Positions 10,802 to 22,651 of a stretch of 43,372 nt of DNA are shown in pieces. Both the position numbers and the translations under genes were made by a program. Origin of the DNA: Fomitopsis serialis (Eukaryota > Basidiomycota > Agaricomycetes > Polyporales > Fomitopsidaceae). The notes under the pieces are model-generated. The model was not told the DNA's origin and did no database searches. It saw nothing but the letters and a program-made list of their open reading frames with translations. The stretch's first letter is position 1; the number at the start of each line of letters is the position of its first letter. The stretch spans positions 1-43,372 of the forward strand of contig NW_025955296.1 of NCBI RefSeq assembly GCF_022376445.1. The letters are read 5' to 3'.

Positions 10802-13800
10802 CTAACGCCGGCGGGTTGACCTTCGCGTCGCCGTCGTGGTCTTGCTTTGAGACTTAACCTTGGCCGGCGACGCAGACTTCTTCGTGTTTGACGTCCGGGC
10901 TGACGATTGACCATTGGCAGGCGATTCAGATGGGTTTGGCTTCGACCGTTTGATCCGGGCGCCGATCGCTGACGACTTCTCGGGGACATCTCCAGCTTTC
11001 CGCTTCTTCTGCATCCTATGTGCCATGTCTTCCCACAGTTTGCCTATCGTCTCGCAGTGTTCGCCGAGCTCCTCGACGAAGCTCCAACCAAGTTGTGATC
11101 CGTGCACGTACTGTGGGATCTCGTCTTCCTCGTCGCTCCGGTGATCGATCTTCCTCTCGATGTCCTTCACAACCATGGCAATCGCCAAGGTGACCATAAG
11201 TCCGTTTTCTCGACTCATCGGGGTGTCCGCAAGACTGGTACCTATCCTTGTGAGCCACGCACGGAAACGTGCTAGGACGTCCTTGTCATTGTGAATGTCC
11301 GGCGTGCATCTGGCCCGGCGGTAGTTCCAACTTGCCCAGTCCCACTTAGTCTTGGACTGCCATGCGCCGGTCTCGGACTAGATGTGGTTCGTCAGAACAT
11401 CAGTGGCGAGCACGTCAAGGTGGAGCTCACTAGGTAGGGCAGTTTGTTGACCAGGTTTTGCACCCCGTCATCGGCTGTGAGCTCCCGGAGCCACTGGCGC
11501 CGTTCCTCCCAACTCTTCCCAGCGGTGGCCGGGCTCTCCTCATGCGGCTGTGGTCCAGGACGACCGGTGCGGACGGCCGGCGCGTCTTTGGCCTTCTTCG
11601 GCTTCACTGTAAAGTGGACGGGAATAAGAATTCACCCAAGCCGAAGCAGGTTTATACTCACCCGGAGTTGGTAGGATGATCACCTCATCGTCGTCCCCGG
11701 CATTGGATTCCACCGGAGCCCTTTTCTTTCCGCTGGGGCCCGCCTCCGCTTTGGAGGTGAGCGACGGTTTTCGGGCCTTCTGCTCTGCTTTCCCTTTGGT
11801 CCCACCGTCGCCGGGTACGGGCTTTTCAGCCTTCTTGGGGACCGGGCCCTCCGGGACAACCTCGGGCCGAGGACTGCTGGGATTCGCGGCCTTCTTCTTG
11901 GGCCGGGGTTTGCTCGGTGGGGCCTTGGATATGACCACCGCCTTTTCCCCACCGTCCGGAGCTGTCATTGCGGGCGCTGCAATCCCCTTCGGTGGGCCCG
12001 ATTTCCCTGCCGGCACCGGGTTGTCGTCACGGGATACTTCCCGAGTGGGCCGGGCCTTCGAGGGTGCAGCACCTCGATTGGCAGCCTTGCCCTTGTCCTT
12101 ACGGGGTGGGGGAGGTGCTTCATCGTCCGTCAACTCGGGCGACTGCGCCTTCTTCTTTCCCTTGTCTTTCCGCTTCGGCGACGGTTTCGCTGGCTGCTCC
12201 TCCTCATCGGTACTCAAGTCGGCTTTGAAGAGGTCACTGAAAGTCTCCTCCGCTTCGCTCTCCTCTGCGAACGCCTCATCGCTAGCAATATTGCCGGCAG
12301 GTTCTTGCCGGCGCGCGCGAGACGGTCCGGGCGTGGCTTGCCTACGCTGTGGCTTAGGTCGCCTCGCCGAAGGTTTAGGCTTTACTGGCTCCGGGACGAC
12401 GATCTCCAGCTTGGAATTCTTCCAGGCCCTGAACCGCAGCACCGGACCCTGCGGATGGTCGTCTTGCCTCTCCCGCCAATGAGTGAGGATTGCGTCGAGG
12501 TCCCCGGTGCGCATCTTATTCGGGTCGCTCAGCACGGTGCCGGCGGGGAGGTACTCAGGGTCGATGAACGAATCCGAGTTCTGACAGTGATTGCCACGGC
12601 ACTTTGACTGTTGATCGTCCGGTGAAATTAACTGTTGATAATATGTCAACAATGGAATGCGTATCAATCCCGGACACGCGTACCATACGTCTTCCGAATG
12701 AACGTCGCCAAAAACATACGCTTCAATTTCGTCTTTTTGAAACAGTCGTGGTCCGCCGGCGGCATGAGCGGATACCCGTCCTCGTCCTCCTCCCAGTCCA
12801 TGTTTTCGATGACCGATGCCGGTCTGTGGTCTCCTTCCTCTTCGAATCCATTCCCATCTGTTTGCTCCGGATTTAGGTCTCGCTCGCGCCGCCGAAAGCT
12901 CTCACATACCGAACACGGTCTTGATGTATGCCTTCCACATGTCATACAGCAGGCCGGTTTTCCACTCGGCATGGGTGGCAGTAAACTTCGGTACCTTCGG
13001 GGAATCTTCTTCAAGTATCATCTCATCGTTGAAGTCAAACCTGACAATGTATTCAACGATTCGAAGCCTAGCACTACGGTGGGCACACGTACTCTAACAC
13101 ACCGTTTTTCCCATCCGCCATCGGGATCCCGACGAGGAGAAAGCACCTTGCCCCGCATTTCCTCCACATGATCTTCATGAAGTCCCGGATCATGGTGGTG
13201 CCGTATTTCTCGAGCTGCTTCCGTTGAAGGTCGGCCGGCCATACCTGGGTGTTCCAATCCTTGGCGACCTGCATGTAGTCGGCCTGGTCCTCCGGCGAGA
13301 GATTGTCGCAGAGCTCCTTCAAGGCGGTTTGGTAGATGGCCGGGATCTGGCGGCTCGGCATCGGCTTGCCTTCCTTGTCCTCCCTCTCATCCCCCTCCTC
13401 CTCCTCCTCCTCGTCGTCATCCAACCCATCCTTCCCCCTCTCCCGGGCAATCCTCGCCATGATCTCCCCCAGCTCATCCTCCCGGTCGCGGGCCGCGACC
13501 GTCCTCCACGTTATGTCCTTGCCGAGCTTAAACATCTCCTTCTTGACCTGCTCCTTCGACCCCCGTCGGTTAGAGTACCACTTATCGACGCGCTGCCGGA
13601 GATGAGCCACCAATGTTCTATCATTGTCGTCGAATGCATACCTTTCGCAACTGAGCATCAAACTTGATTTTCTTCCGCTCTTCCAGCCGTTGAATGCTGT
13701 TCTCCACGAGCTCCTGACGTCGCTGTGGATCCTCGGAAGCCTGTTGATAATCCTCCAGGTTGCTGTTCAGGATCACTAGGTCCGGTTCTTACCAGGTGAC

Positions 13801-13987
13801 CTTTGCCATTGCGAGTTGCCTGGTGAAGCGAGAATGCTAGGTGAGCAAGGTGTGATTTGTCGACGAAGATGGTGATGGCATGAGTTCGGTAGCCTCGGGG
13901 TGACAGATTCGGTGACACCCCAAGCCTTGTTCGCCACAACCTTTCCATTCTGAGCTTAGATAACAGGCTGTACTCGGGCTTACACAA
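10802..13987 (-). CDS. Long charged nuclear-type KDZ cargo protein
   Basis: I read one gene of roughly 950 residues from about eight exons; it could also be two. The first exon may start MCKPEYSLL at 13987 and is least certain. Firm exons then give RRQELVENSIQRLEERKKIK, RVDKWYSNRRGSKEQVKKEM, an acidic run, PAIYQTALKELCDNLSPEDQ, QLEKYGTTMIRDFMKIMW, and after an intron FDFNDEMILEEDSPKVPKF and LLYDMWKAYIKTVF. Next comes a segment with SKCRGNHCQNSDSFIDPEYL, then a very long Lys/Pro/Glu-rich linker with many KDKGK-type patches, then WEERRQWLRELTADDGVQNL, TKWDWASWNYRRARCTP and a basic C-terminus ending RRSTRRR. The junction near 12660-12700 is not clean: the best acceptor and donor phases disagree. 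The charged linkers and basic tail suggest a chromatin or DNA-associated role (inference). No family recognised. Confidence 0.58.
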
Positions 13988-14697
13988 ATTCTACCTGGAA
14001 CCATAACACAACATTCGTTTCATTGTTTACTTATCACCATAACTCTGATGTGCTGGCACGCCGGCCGGCCAGAATGGGACGGTTCCGGCCGGAGCATCAC
14101 GGGCGAACCCACATTGATTCCACCGAGTCACCAAGGTGTGAATTGTTAGCTCTCCAGTTCCGTGGTACTCGGCGTATCGCAGATCCCGCTCGCCGCCGGG
14201 TCCGGTCACTGACTCCGGTTACCAGGTTAAGACAAGACCCATCACCGGCCGTCCCGACCGGAAGCCAAGGCGGCTGAAACTGATCTGGCTCCAACATAGC
14301 ATCCAGCAAATGCTTCTGGCACCTCGTCTGACTGGATGAAACTCACTGCGCCGGACACGTGACCGGGCGGGCGGGCCGGACCGTTGTGATCGACATCTTG
14401 CCGGCCGCATCATTATATACGCAACTGACTAATGTCCGGCCGGGCCATTATGCGCCCCGTTCTCATGCGAACCATCATGGAATCCTAAATGCTGTCTGAT
14501 TTAGGACGAACTGCAACACTTAGCGACTCCACGTCGGTGACCCGGCCCCGGCCCAGAACACGGGCGGCCGGCCCGCTGCATACTGCGCACTAGTGGCAAT
14601 CGCAATGGTTGCAGGAGTTTTGACGTGAGCAATGGCAATACAGAGCTGAACTCTGCCCTTATCAAACTGCTGAGCTGTTGATTGCTCTGGTAACACC
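13988..14697. other. Region upstream of the KDZ transposase
   Basis: No gene is supported. It separates the divergent cargo gene from the transposase start and should hold both promoters. It contains several CCGGCCGG-type palindromes (near 14060-14090 and 14400) like those in the terminal arrays. The rest shows nothing I can name. Confidence 0.4.
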
Positions 14698-16355
14698 ATG
14701 GGTCGACTGCGGCCAACGGCAACCTCTCCTGCAGTGGTAGAACTCACACTGACGAAAAGAAGGACTGCAAGGGGAGTGAGGTCACGGCTTGTCGAGGTGC
14801 AGAATAGCGGGTTGCAGACTCCGCCGGCTACACCCCATCGAACCGCTCGGTCGACAACAAGACAGTCCAGCTGGACGCCACCAACCGATGATGTTGCCAA
14901 CACGACTTTCTGCGAGTTCCCCACAGTTCGACAGAGTGCCCCGCAGGTATACCAAGTGCCCATGTTGTATCGTAGACAGAGCCTCACCAATTCAATCAGA
15001 CACAACCTGAGATGCTTAGAGAGTGGATTCCCCTCCAGCACAACTACCTCCGATCGTTGTACGCCCACTACAACCTCCCGCGCTCAGTGCCGAGGGGAGC
15101 TATATGTGCTCGAGCTGCAACAGTGGCGGCGGGGTATGGAAGTGCATGTCGTGCATTGGTTATCCAATCTTCTGCCCGACCTGCTGTCTCGCCGAGCACC
15201 GCGAACACCATTCCACCGGGTTGAGCAGTGGAACCTCGGAGGATACTGGGAGCCCTCATGGCTCCGTCAAGTGGAGTTTCAATCACTCTCGGCCACCGGG
15301 GAAGAGAATGCCCCCAGCCGGCGGTTGTCGTGGAGGATGACGAGGAAGTGGAGATGGACCGGGCGACCGATCGCGCGGCCGATGATGATGGCGACGTGCC
15401 AGCGGACCCTCTTCACCACGCCGACTCACCTCCGCGACCCCCGCCCGCAATGATGACTATTGTTGACACCACCGGGGTGCATTTCCTCCCGGTGACGTGG
15501 TGCGGCTGTCCCGACGCCGGTGACCACACATCGCAGCTTCTCGATGCCGGGTTGTATCCGGCGAGCCAGCGCAAGGCTCGTACGTGCTTCACCTTTGGGG
15601 CACTTGACGGTTTCCTGCTGGACAATCTGGAGTGTAAGACTACCGCCATGAATTACTACGCACGGATTCGACGGGCCACCAATCCGGCTTTTCCCCATGA
15701 AGTACCGGTGAGTGAGTGTCCAGAATACCAGCAAAGGCACATGATTGAAATGGAGGTAGGATCGATACCTTGAGCTGCTTAGAGTGAGCCGCGAATGGGC
15801 GTTGCTCCAGGCGAAGAAACAGTTTGGATACGGGCCACAGTGGCGAGAGGCCCCGGGCAACGGAGACCTTGCTCACTTTTGCCCGGCATGTCCGCAGCCC
15901 GGAGTGAACATACCCGAGGACTGGGAGGTGGATGATAGGAAGTAAGTAGTTACTCTGTTCGCCGGTATACGCCAGCTGAACTGTTCTGGAGGTACCTATA
16001 TGCCCGAGGATATGTCATGGATGGGAACTTCCACGCCGAGCAAATGAAAATGCGCAAGCCCGAGAACGACGTACCGTTGATGCCGGGGAAAATGTTCATG
16101 GTTCATCCCGGCCCATACGAGGAGCACCTGAGAGTAGCGAAGGACGTGAAGATGGTGAGGGTGTATCCAGCCGGCATACGAACGTGTGGCTAACACGTCC
16201 ACAGCACTCAAGCTGCAACGACCACAAGGCGGTCTCCCAGGCCAACGCCGACCGGCATAAGCTCGCTGTCACCGGGATCGGCGCAACATCTTGTTTGAGG
16301 CACGGGTGCTTCCTTCCGCACTCGGTAGTGAACTATCAGAAGGGCGAACGTCAGA
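14698..16355 (+). pseudogene. KDZ transposase, 5' part (CxC2 cluster and first catalytic Asp)
   Basis: N-terminal half of a KDZ transposase, a DDE/RNase H-fold enzyme that cuts and joins the element. Family marks in order: LREWIPLQHNYL; the cysteine cluster MCSSCNSGGGVWKCMSC...CPTCCLAEH; PFHRVEQW; ITLGHRGRECPQP; GVHFLPVTWCGCPDAGDH; QLLDAGLYPASQRKARTCFT; SREWALLQAKKQFGYG; HFCPACPQPGVNIPEDWE; YVMDGNFHAEQ, with the first catalytic Asp at 16020-16022; and SSCNDHKAVSQAN...CLRHGCFLPHSVVNYQKGER. Introns near 15708, 15943 and 16155 are plausible. The cysteine-cluster region needs three single-base frame changes (about 15075, 15207 and 15255-15270), and a 27-nt gap near 15765 is too short for a normal intron. 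The frame then ends at the Plavaka insertion at 16356 and resumes at 32349. Confidence 0.85.
16354..16355 (+). repeat. Target-site duplication GA (left)
   Basis: GA at 16354-16355 and GA at 32349-32350 flank the Plavaka element. Removing the element plus one GA restores the KDZ frame through KGERQ and MNMDYSL, which sets the element ends to the base. Confidence 0.75.
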
Positions 16356-16370
16356 CATCAGGAAAAACCT
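16356..16370 (+). repeat. Plavaka left terminal inverted repeat
   Basis: CATCAGGAAAAACCT matches the reverse complement of 32334-32348 (CATCAGGAAAAATCT) at 14 of 15 positions. The same first 12 nt occur at 3339-3350. Confidence 0.9.
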
Positions 16371-16849
16371 AAGTGGCTTAAAGTGCCTTTTTGAGAAACA
16401 AGGTGTTCCAAAAAGTCTTATGGCCCTTATCATGCACCAAAAGCAGTGTAAGCCAAAAATGACTATGCAAGATCTTGCTCACATCGCTGAAGACCTGTAA
16501 GTATCGTTACTTGTACCTTAGATCATGTCAATAAAGCCCTCTGAAGCCTGAAAAGCTGCACATGCCATCACTACAGTTCAAATGTGACTTGTGACCCCAA
16601 AAATGATGTCTAGTAAGTGCCACATCAGACCTTTGGTGACTTTTGTCAGCATGTCAGATGTTTTAGTTTCATTGTTACGATTTTCATTTTAGTTAGGCAG
16701 GACATGCTGCACTTGTTCGAATCACATCCAAATGGATCCATTATAAACTTGTAGAATACATGTGGGACAATATGCATTATTGTACATGGAAGTTGTTAAC
16801 AGTCGTTTACATTCTGCAGTACTGCCCATGAAGACAACTCGACGCGGGC

Positions 16850-17222
16850 GACCAGGGGGTGCGCTCCGCACCCCCGACGCTCGGGGGTGCGCTCGACGTT
16901 CGGGACGCTCGACGCGGTGGCGTGCTCGACGCCCGACTGCGTGGAGTGCCGTTGAATTGGGGCCCTCGCTCGGGGGTGCGCTCGACGCTCGGGGGTGCGC
17001 TCGACGCTCGGGGGTGCGCTCGACGCTCGGGACGCTCGACGCGGTGGCGTGCTCGACGCCCGACTGCGTGGAGTGCCGTTGAATTGGGGCCCTCGCTCGG
17101 GGGTGCGCTCGACGCTCGGGGGTGCGCTCGACGCTCGGGGGTGCGCTCGACGCTCGGGACGCTCGACGCGGTGGCGTGCTCGACGCCCGACTGCGTGGAG
17201 TGCCGTTGAATTGGGGCCCTGC
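16850..17222. repeat. 127-bp satellite with nested 19-bp subrepeat
   Basis: The word GAATTGGGGCCCT recurs at 16954, 17081 and 17208, a period of 127 bp, giving about three units. Inside each unit CTCGGGGGTGCGCTCGACG (19 bp) is repeated one to three times; the first unit has fewer. Open frames on both strands here are a by-product of the repeat. Confidence 0.85.
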
Positions 17223-17370
17223 CAATCACGCAGGTTGGGACACTGGTCCGGGAGTGCCGTGACTTTCTGCACAGGTTTTCAAACCGTAGCAGTACAGCTA
17301 TGCTTTGGTTGGGCGAGTGCGAGATTTGGCAGGCAATCGAGAGCGAACAGGCGGGACAGGCGGCGAGAGC

Positions 17371-17430
17371 GGAGCGAGAAGGTGCGGAGCGAGAAGGTGC
17401 GGAGCGAGAAGGTGCGGAGCGAGAAGGTGC
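17371..17430 (+). repeat. 15-bp tandem repeat, four exact units
   Basis: GGAGCGAGAAGGTGC occurs four times without change from 17371 to 17430, just outside the 3' end of the first minus-strand Plavaka gene. Confidence 0.95.
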
Positions 17431-17523
17431 ACATATTGATCATTGTTCAATCGACAGCCGTCGGAATACATTGTGTGCAGCTAGATCGATGAGGTACGTC
17501 AGCTTACATCTGCATCCGTAAAT

Positions 17524-19622
17524 TCATAAGACCTTAACCTGTAGCTCAAGTGCTTGACAGCTTGTTGGAACTGTCGCTCTGGCAGCCAAGACGCGTCTCT
17601 TCTCGGTCCAGAGGGCGTTTTCTTGCCGGTCTCTTGATGCAGAGAAACGTTGGTTTCGCTCATGCCGGATGTCGTATGACGTTGTGATCACTGCAAAACA
17701 ATGGGCCGCGGAAATTGGCAGATTACTAGACGTAGGATCCGTTTCGCAGGTGTCTAGTTCGCGAAGTGGCGAGAGTGGCGAGAGTGGCGAGAGTGGCGAG
17801 AGTGGCGTCAAGGGCGATAACTCTCTTGGATCGCAGACCTGACAAGCTTCTTGAGAGACAGGAGCACTGGGTTCACTTGGACACCGGGATTCAGGAGGGA
17901 TCTCCACGGTACACGAGGACCAGCAAATGGTGTCACGAGAAAGGAGGGCGAAGGAGCTAAATACTTGACTGCTCAGCGCACATTGTTTGACAGGCACCAA
18001 CCCTACGTACTTGGATGAGACAACTTTGAAGAACGTGTCAGAGCTGTCAAGATCTCCGCAAAGCGATTGTGTTGAGAGTCCTTGCGATGCAACGTTGTCC
18101 AGACCAAACAAGTCCAATAGGCGTAACGGACAATTGGCCCTCAGCAGAGACACCACAGGTATGAGCGTATCTCGAACAGCTCGTCCTGCCGGTGTATCTG
18201 TTTCATATGTTAAGTACTGCTATGTCCAGGAAAACAAAACACGTGCTCACTCGGATTCGGTCTTCGCATAATGTTGGCAATCTCTTCACTGATCGTACCT
18301 TCGGCTTCAGCTAGTCGAACACGAAGCCCCTTGAAGGCAATCACGAGGAGAGCATAGACAGTTCCTGCGGAATATGTGAGACGTTGTATACATTCAGGGC
18401 GAGCGTTCTTACCTCCTTCAGCTATCTTCGCAAACCTTGTACCCAAGGTATACCACGATTGCAGTGCGCGTTTGGAGGGTGCATTCTCTAGGTGCGATAT
18501 GTGGTCCCTCCAAATCTTTGCAACATTGACAGCGCTCGGCTTAGAAATACTAGACGTTCCTTGTCAGAAAGCAATTAGTCGACAGTAATATATATATCTC
18601 ACCGTATGAATTTATACACTAGTTGTATAAGCAGTATCATGCAGCTGAAGTCGTGTGCTGCCCCTTTGCGTTCGAGAGCAGCGCAGCGTTGCACTAAACC
18701 GACCAGAGTTCCAGACGTTGGAAGACATCGTTCCGAGGCGGACATAGCACCCTCGACATTACCTAGCGAGACGACTGAGTGAGAAGTCGCCAACACCTGA
18801 TCCCTGTTAAGACAGGTGGTGAGGTTGGCTATGAAGTTTGTAGTTGCCGGTCTAGCTCCTTGGAGTCGTGGTTCAGCCCTGGTCTCCCACTCTGACCTTG
18901 GCTCAGCACAGATGAAATCTATGCCGCCTCTGGGGCACGGTGGTAGCATATACGCCGCTACCGACCTATCATTGGACACGGTTCCACGTCCTCGCCGGTC
19001 CGGACGAGGGTAAGGTGTGTGCTTGGAGGCACGTCGCTGCTCACGGCGTCTCGGTCCCAAGCTCTCTAAGAAAGCAGCATATCAGACAAGAGCATCGTAG
19101 TCTAATCACAACACACCTATGGGATTATCTGACATGGCTTCATGATCTTGATCACCAGTTGAAGACAAGGAGACGTGCACCTCTGAAGAGAATATGAGCA
19201 TGTCAAGAAATTGAGATAGGCCACTCACCCTCAGTGACGTCGACATCTGCGACTATTTGCCTTTCTGCCGCGACTATTTGCCTTTCTGTCGCAGTATGTG
19301 CAACACTTTCTGCAAGTGCAGATGCTGCATTGTCTTCATTCGGACGGTCTTCCGATCTTGGAGACCCGAGTTGATCGTACACACCTCGTAAACGATCGCG
19401 TAAGGCCAACAGAGTAACACTAAGTCTCGGAGCTCCGACAAGGAGTTCCAGAACTTCTTCGGCCTCGGTCTCAGTGAGCTGCATCTTGCGTTGCAATGAA
19501 GGAGTTGAGATTGAGTCAGTGGGACGTACTAACGAGGATCCTGGCAAGGTCGAGGGCAAATAGCCACAAGCAATGCATTCATCTTCTGGTGCAGCTACGC
19601 GCCTTGGAGTCCAATAACCCAT
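17524..19622 (-). CDS. Uncharacterised Plavaka cargo protein
   Basis: Start MGYWTPRRVAAPEDECIACG at 19622; stop at 17524. About eight exons join in frame with GT...AG introns, including one of 53 nt around 18550-18602 and one of about 100 nt around 18200-18300. Readable pieces: TETEAEEVLELLVGAPRLSV; LLALRDRLRGVYDQLG; a basic stretch SLGPRRREQRRASKHTPYPR; FIANLTTCLNRDQVLATSHS; FSCMILLIQLVYKFIR; VAKIWRDHISHLENAPSKRA; GTVYALLVIAFKGLRVRLAE; VRDTLIPVVSLLRANCPLRL; LDLFGLDNVASQG; then a Pro/Ser tail with a 9-bp coding repeat (PLS, 17768-17803). No family recognised. No stop or frameshift is needed, so it appears intact. The helical, hydrophobic C-terminal half suggests a folded protein-interaction domain (inference). 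Confidence 0.6.
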
Positions 19623-19960
19623 TGACAATGTGACATAGTGTGTATTCCGATAGTGCGTAATGTTACAAGCGTACAACAGACATCACAGTACTACATGACG
19701 AGCCGACTGACGAGCGATATAACAGGATGTGCGGTACGGCGAGCGACGAGCGATAAGCGATACGGCGAGCGAGTTTGGAGAGAAGTACGGACAGCTATAC
19801 CACAGCAAGACTACCAGGGACAATGTGAAGGTGGAGGATGAGGTGCCTAGGTGACGTTGTACGGAGCGTAGAGTGAATTGCCCGAACGTACGACACACGA
19901 CGCGCGATGTCCAAGTCCGCACAGATAGTACACCTCAACCTTCTTCGACGGAAAGAACAC

Positions 19961-21980
19961 TCACTCAGACTCCGGTTCGTTTGAGACATCACGATGACGC
20001 TTCAACTCGCGCTCGCGCTCTTCGTGCAGTTCCTCCCACTGCTCCAGCTTTCGCTTCAAGTACTGGTCGTGCGCATCGCTCTCGTCCAGCAAGTCCACGC
20101 TCTCGTCTATCTCGGCAGCAGGCGGATCCGGCGAGTACCCGCAGCATTCCCTCTTGAAGGTCTCGAAACGCTGCTTCGCCGTAGACACCGCACCGGCTTC
20201 AATGAACTTGATGAACTCGTCCACCGGCACTTCGCCCACGTTCGCTTTCTGTGCTCCCGGATTTCTGAACGGAGCCCTGCGCATGAAATCGTTCCACGCT
20301 ACGGCGACGCCCTCCTGCTTGTACACGTCGACGCCGGCATCCTTCTGGGCCTTGTCGTAGGCCTGCCAAGCATTACCTCCCTTCTCCCAGAGGCGAGACT
20401 GGTACATCGAGAAGACCGTCTGCCAGAGGCTCGTGAACTCCTTGAGTTGTTGTTCTTCAGCGCCTTCGTACTTCTTTTGTAACTTCTAGAAAATTGGTAT
20501 GCTGTGAGTTCAGAGTCAACCAGAGTTCGCGCTGCTCAACTCACAATCCCAAAGCCCTCCTCCACCCATCACGACAACGTCCATTGAGCCTGGTAGCTCC
20601 GCTTCAACGCCGCTCGGTGCTGGTTGGCGAACGATATCAGCACCAGGTACGCCTCGAGCTCCCCGCAGAACGTGTGCTCGCCGATGGTAACTTTGCCAGT
20701 CAGCCTCTCCTTCGGATCGCCAGGGTCGTGCATGCACAGCGTGTCGTCCTCAATCGGCGACCAGCGATCCCGCAACGCTTTCTTTTGTGGAGGCGTAGGC
20801 TTGTTCGAGGGGAATGGAGAGTGGTACTTCGGATGCTCGATGATCTTGATCGTCATCATGAACACGGGCAAGTCCTTAGGGTCTTGGTTCAACGTCCTGG
20901 GACCACTGTACTGGCCGAACTATAGACATGTTTAGAGACATTCGAACTGCAGCTAAACCGCTACGTACCCGATACAGAACATGCTCCCAAGGCTCGTAGA
21001 AACCCTTCTCAAATATTCCGACTACGTGTTCACCGTACTTGCTCCGCAGAATGTTGTTCTTGCAGCGCAAAAGGTCCGGGAAGCTCAGAATTACAGCGCC
21101 GTCAGGGACTAACAGCGCAGGCCCGATCTGCCTTCGCACATGGCTGGAAGGGTCGTTAGGAGCAGGAAGAGGGCCGACGAACTCCCTCTTCGTCTCGGCA
21201 GATAGGACGCCCTGCAACCCAGGCACTTTCAGGACGTAAGATTCGCCGTAGCGCGTAGTAACGATAGAGGCCATGAAGTTGGACACCTTCTCGTGAAGGA
21301 GGGTAGGGGTAGACATGATGAGAACACGGCGATCGCAGTCGTATTGGAAGCTATGGCGAGGGAGAATCGGTTAAGCCCAAACATGTACTACCTGCGCCAG
21401 GGACTCACGAGAAGAGGCGGTAGAGGTCGTCGTCCCGGTGGAGCACGTCTTCAACAAGCTGATCCCAGTCGCTCGGTTCCAGCTCGATAGTCTGCCGCGT
21501 AATCAGACATGCAAGGCATGCGCTAATGTAATAGCCACTCACTCTCTGAACGTCCAGAATGTACGGCCAGTCCGGGTCCAGGAGTAGATCGGAGAAGACC
21601 TTTTGAAGTACAGTCTCTGGGTGTTCGTTGTCGGTATCGTACGCGTCGCTTTGGTCTGTATTGGTGGCGTTGGCGGTGTCCGCGTTGGAGGAGCTCGAAC
21701 GTGCTTCTGAGTCCGAGTACTCTGTGCAAGAGTCGGGAACGCAGGCGATATGTAAACCAGACAGTTACTCACCGTGTAGTAGTTGCCCGTTATCTGATTC
21801 TATATCGTCAACCGCTACGACAATCCCTTCTAAGCTATCGTCGCGGCCCAGAGGTGTGAGGTTGTGGCTATCCCTGTAGTCCAAGTCGATCGACTTGGCT
21901 CCGTCAGTAAGTCCAGGAGTATTGTAGAAAGACAGTCGGTAGGGCTGCGACACCCGAGCGGGATGACGGAGAGAAGCCAT
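19961..21980 (-). pseudogene. Uncharacterised Plavaka partner protein with in-frame stop
   Basis: Start MASLRHPARVSQPYRLSFYN at 21980; C-terminus RDVSNEPESE at 19961. About six exons join cleanly (for example, intron 21722-21772). Readable pieces: EGIVVAVDDIESDNG; ETVLQKVFSDLLLDPDWPYI; LEPSDWDQLVEDVLHRDDDL; STPTLLHEKVSNFMASIVTT; RYGESYVLKVPGLQGVLSAE; GAVILSFPDLLRCKNNILRS; GIFEKGFYEPWEHVLYR; FMMTIKIIEHPKYHSPFP; GEHTFCGELEAYLVLISFAN; LQKKYEGAEEQQLKEFTSLW; AVAWNDFMRRAPFRNPGA; and a charged coiled-coil tail. Family unknown. Position 20569-20571 is an in-frame TGA between QAQWTLS and WVEEGFGI; the downstream splice donor (ATT/GTGAGT) and next exon keep the same frame. CGA to TGA would be one C-to-T change at a CpG. 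If translated normally the protein loses about its last third. Confidence 0.6.
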
Positions 21981-22651
21981 GGTGTGGGCCGAAGGGAGAC
22001 ACAGCGATAGAACTCTTCTTGAAGGGTGACTAGGACCTGAGCAGCGGATCCGGAGGCTCCTTAACCTTCCCACCGCAATCCGGCGGCCTGTCACTGTCAA
22101 CGGTCCCTGGCGGCACGTGGCAACAGTGCATGGAGCTGCATTCTCCCACGCCACTGCGCTAGCGCAAAGGTACGCGAAGCGCGAGTACCGTAGATCGCGA
22201 ACCTACAGACCGCGAGTCGTAGAGGTAGGTATTAGGACTCACTTTTTGCCAATAGTATAGCAGTTGTCGATCAACGATCGACGATCGACGGTGCGCGAAC
22301 GGCTGGTTACGGTTGGTTTGACGGAGAGCGACAACCCAGGTGAGACTGACCGGAGAACACAACCTAGTAAGTTCGTGCACAGAGACAGAGACAGGAAAGG
22401 TAGGAGATGGGAGGAGAGAACGAGAATAACCGCCGCAGTGTGGGAACGCACACTTTCCCGCGGATATGCCTGTCAAGACTGTTATGTAACGGAAGGCCAA
22501 TTGAGTAAGGAACCTCTGGGGCGAATAGGCGTACCCGAGAGGCGCGCACACGTCTTGAGAGGCCTTTTTTGCCTTCTCCGCTAGGCCTACGATCTGGTGA
22601 GCCAGTCCGTCCTCTGACTTTTCGACTGCTGTGCTAATTTGGAGGTAGGCT
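21981..22651. promoter_or_regulatory. Shared upstream region of partner gene and Plavaka transposase
   Basis: 671 bp separate the start codons of the divergent partner gene and transposase. Promoters for both should lie here, allowing co-expression (inference). Around 22255-22290 there is a palindromic run, CGATCAACGATCGACGATCG, a possible protein-binding site. No other gene is seen. Confidence 0.45.

Larger units (their letters stand above)
16371..17523. other. Plavaka left subterminal region
   Basis: No gene is supported. About 16371-16845 is AT-rich and includes GTGGCTTA near 16373, which also occurs near the right end (about 32288). It is followed by a GC-rich 127-bp satellite and a 15-bp array. 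The sharp change of base composition inside the first kilobase is striking. Confidence 0.5.

Noticed and set aside
11676..12482. 268-codon plus-strand frame
   Set aside because: It is the antisense shadow of the Lys/Pro/Glu-rich linker of the minus-strand cargo gene. The minus frame has coherent exons on both sides; this one has none.
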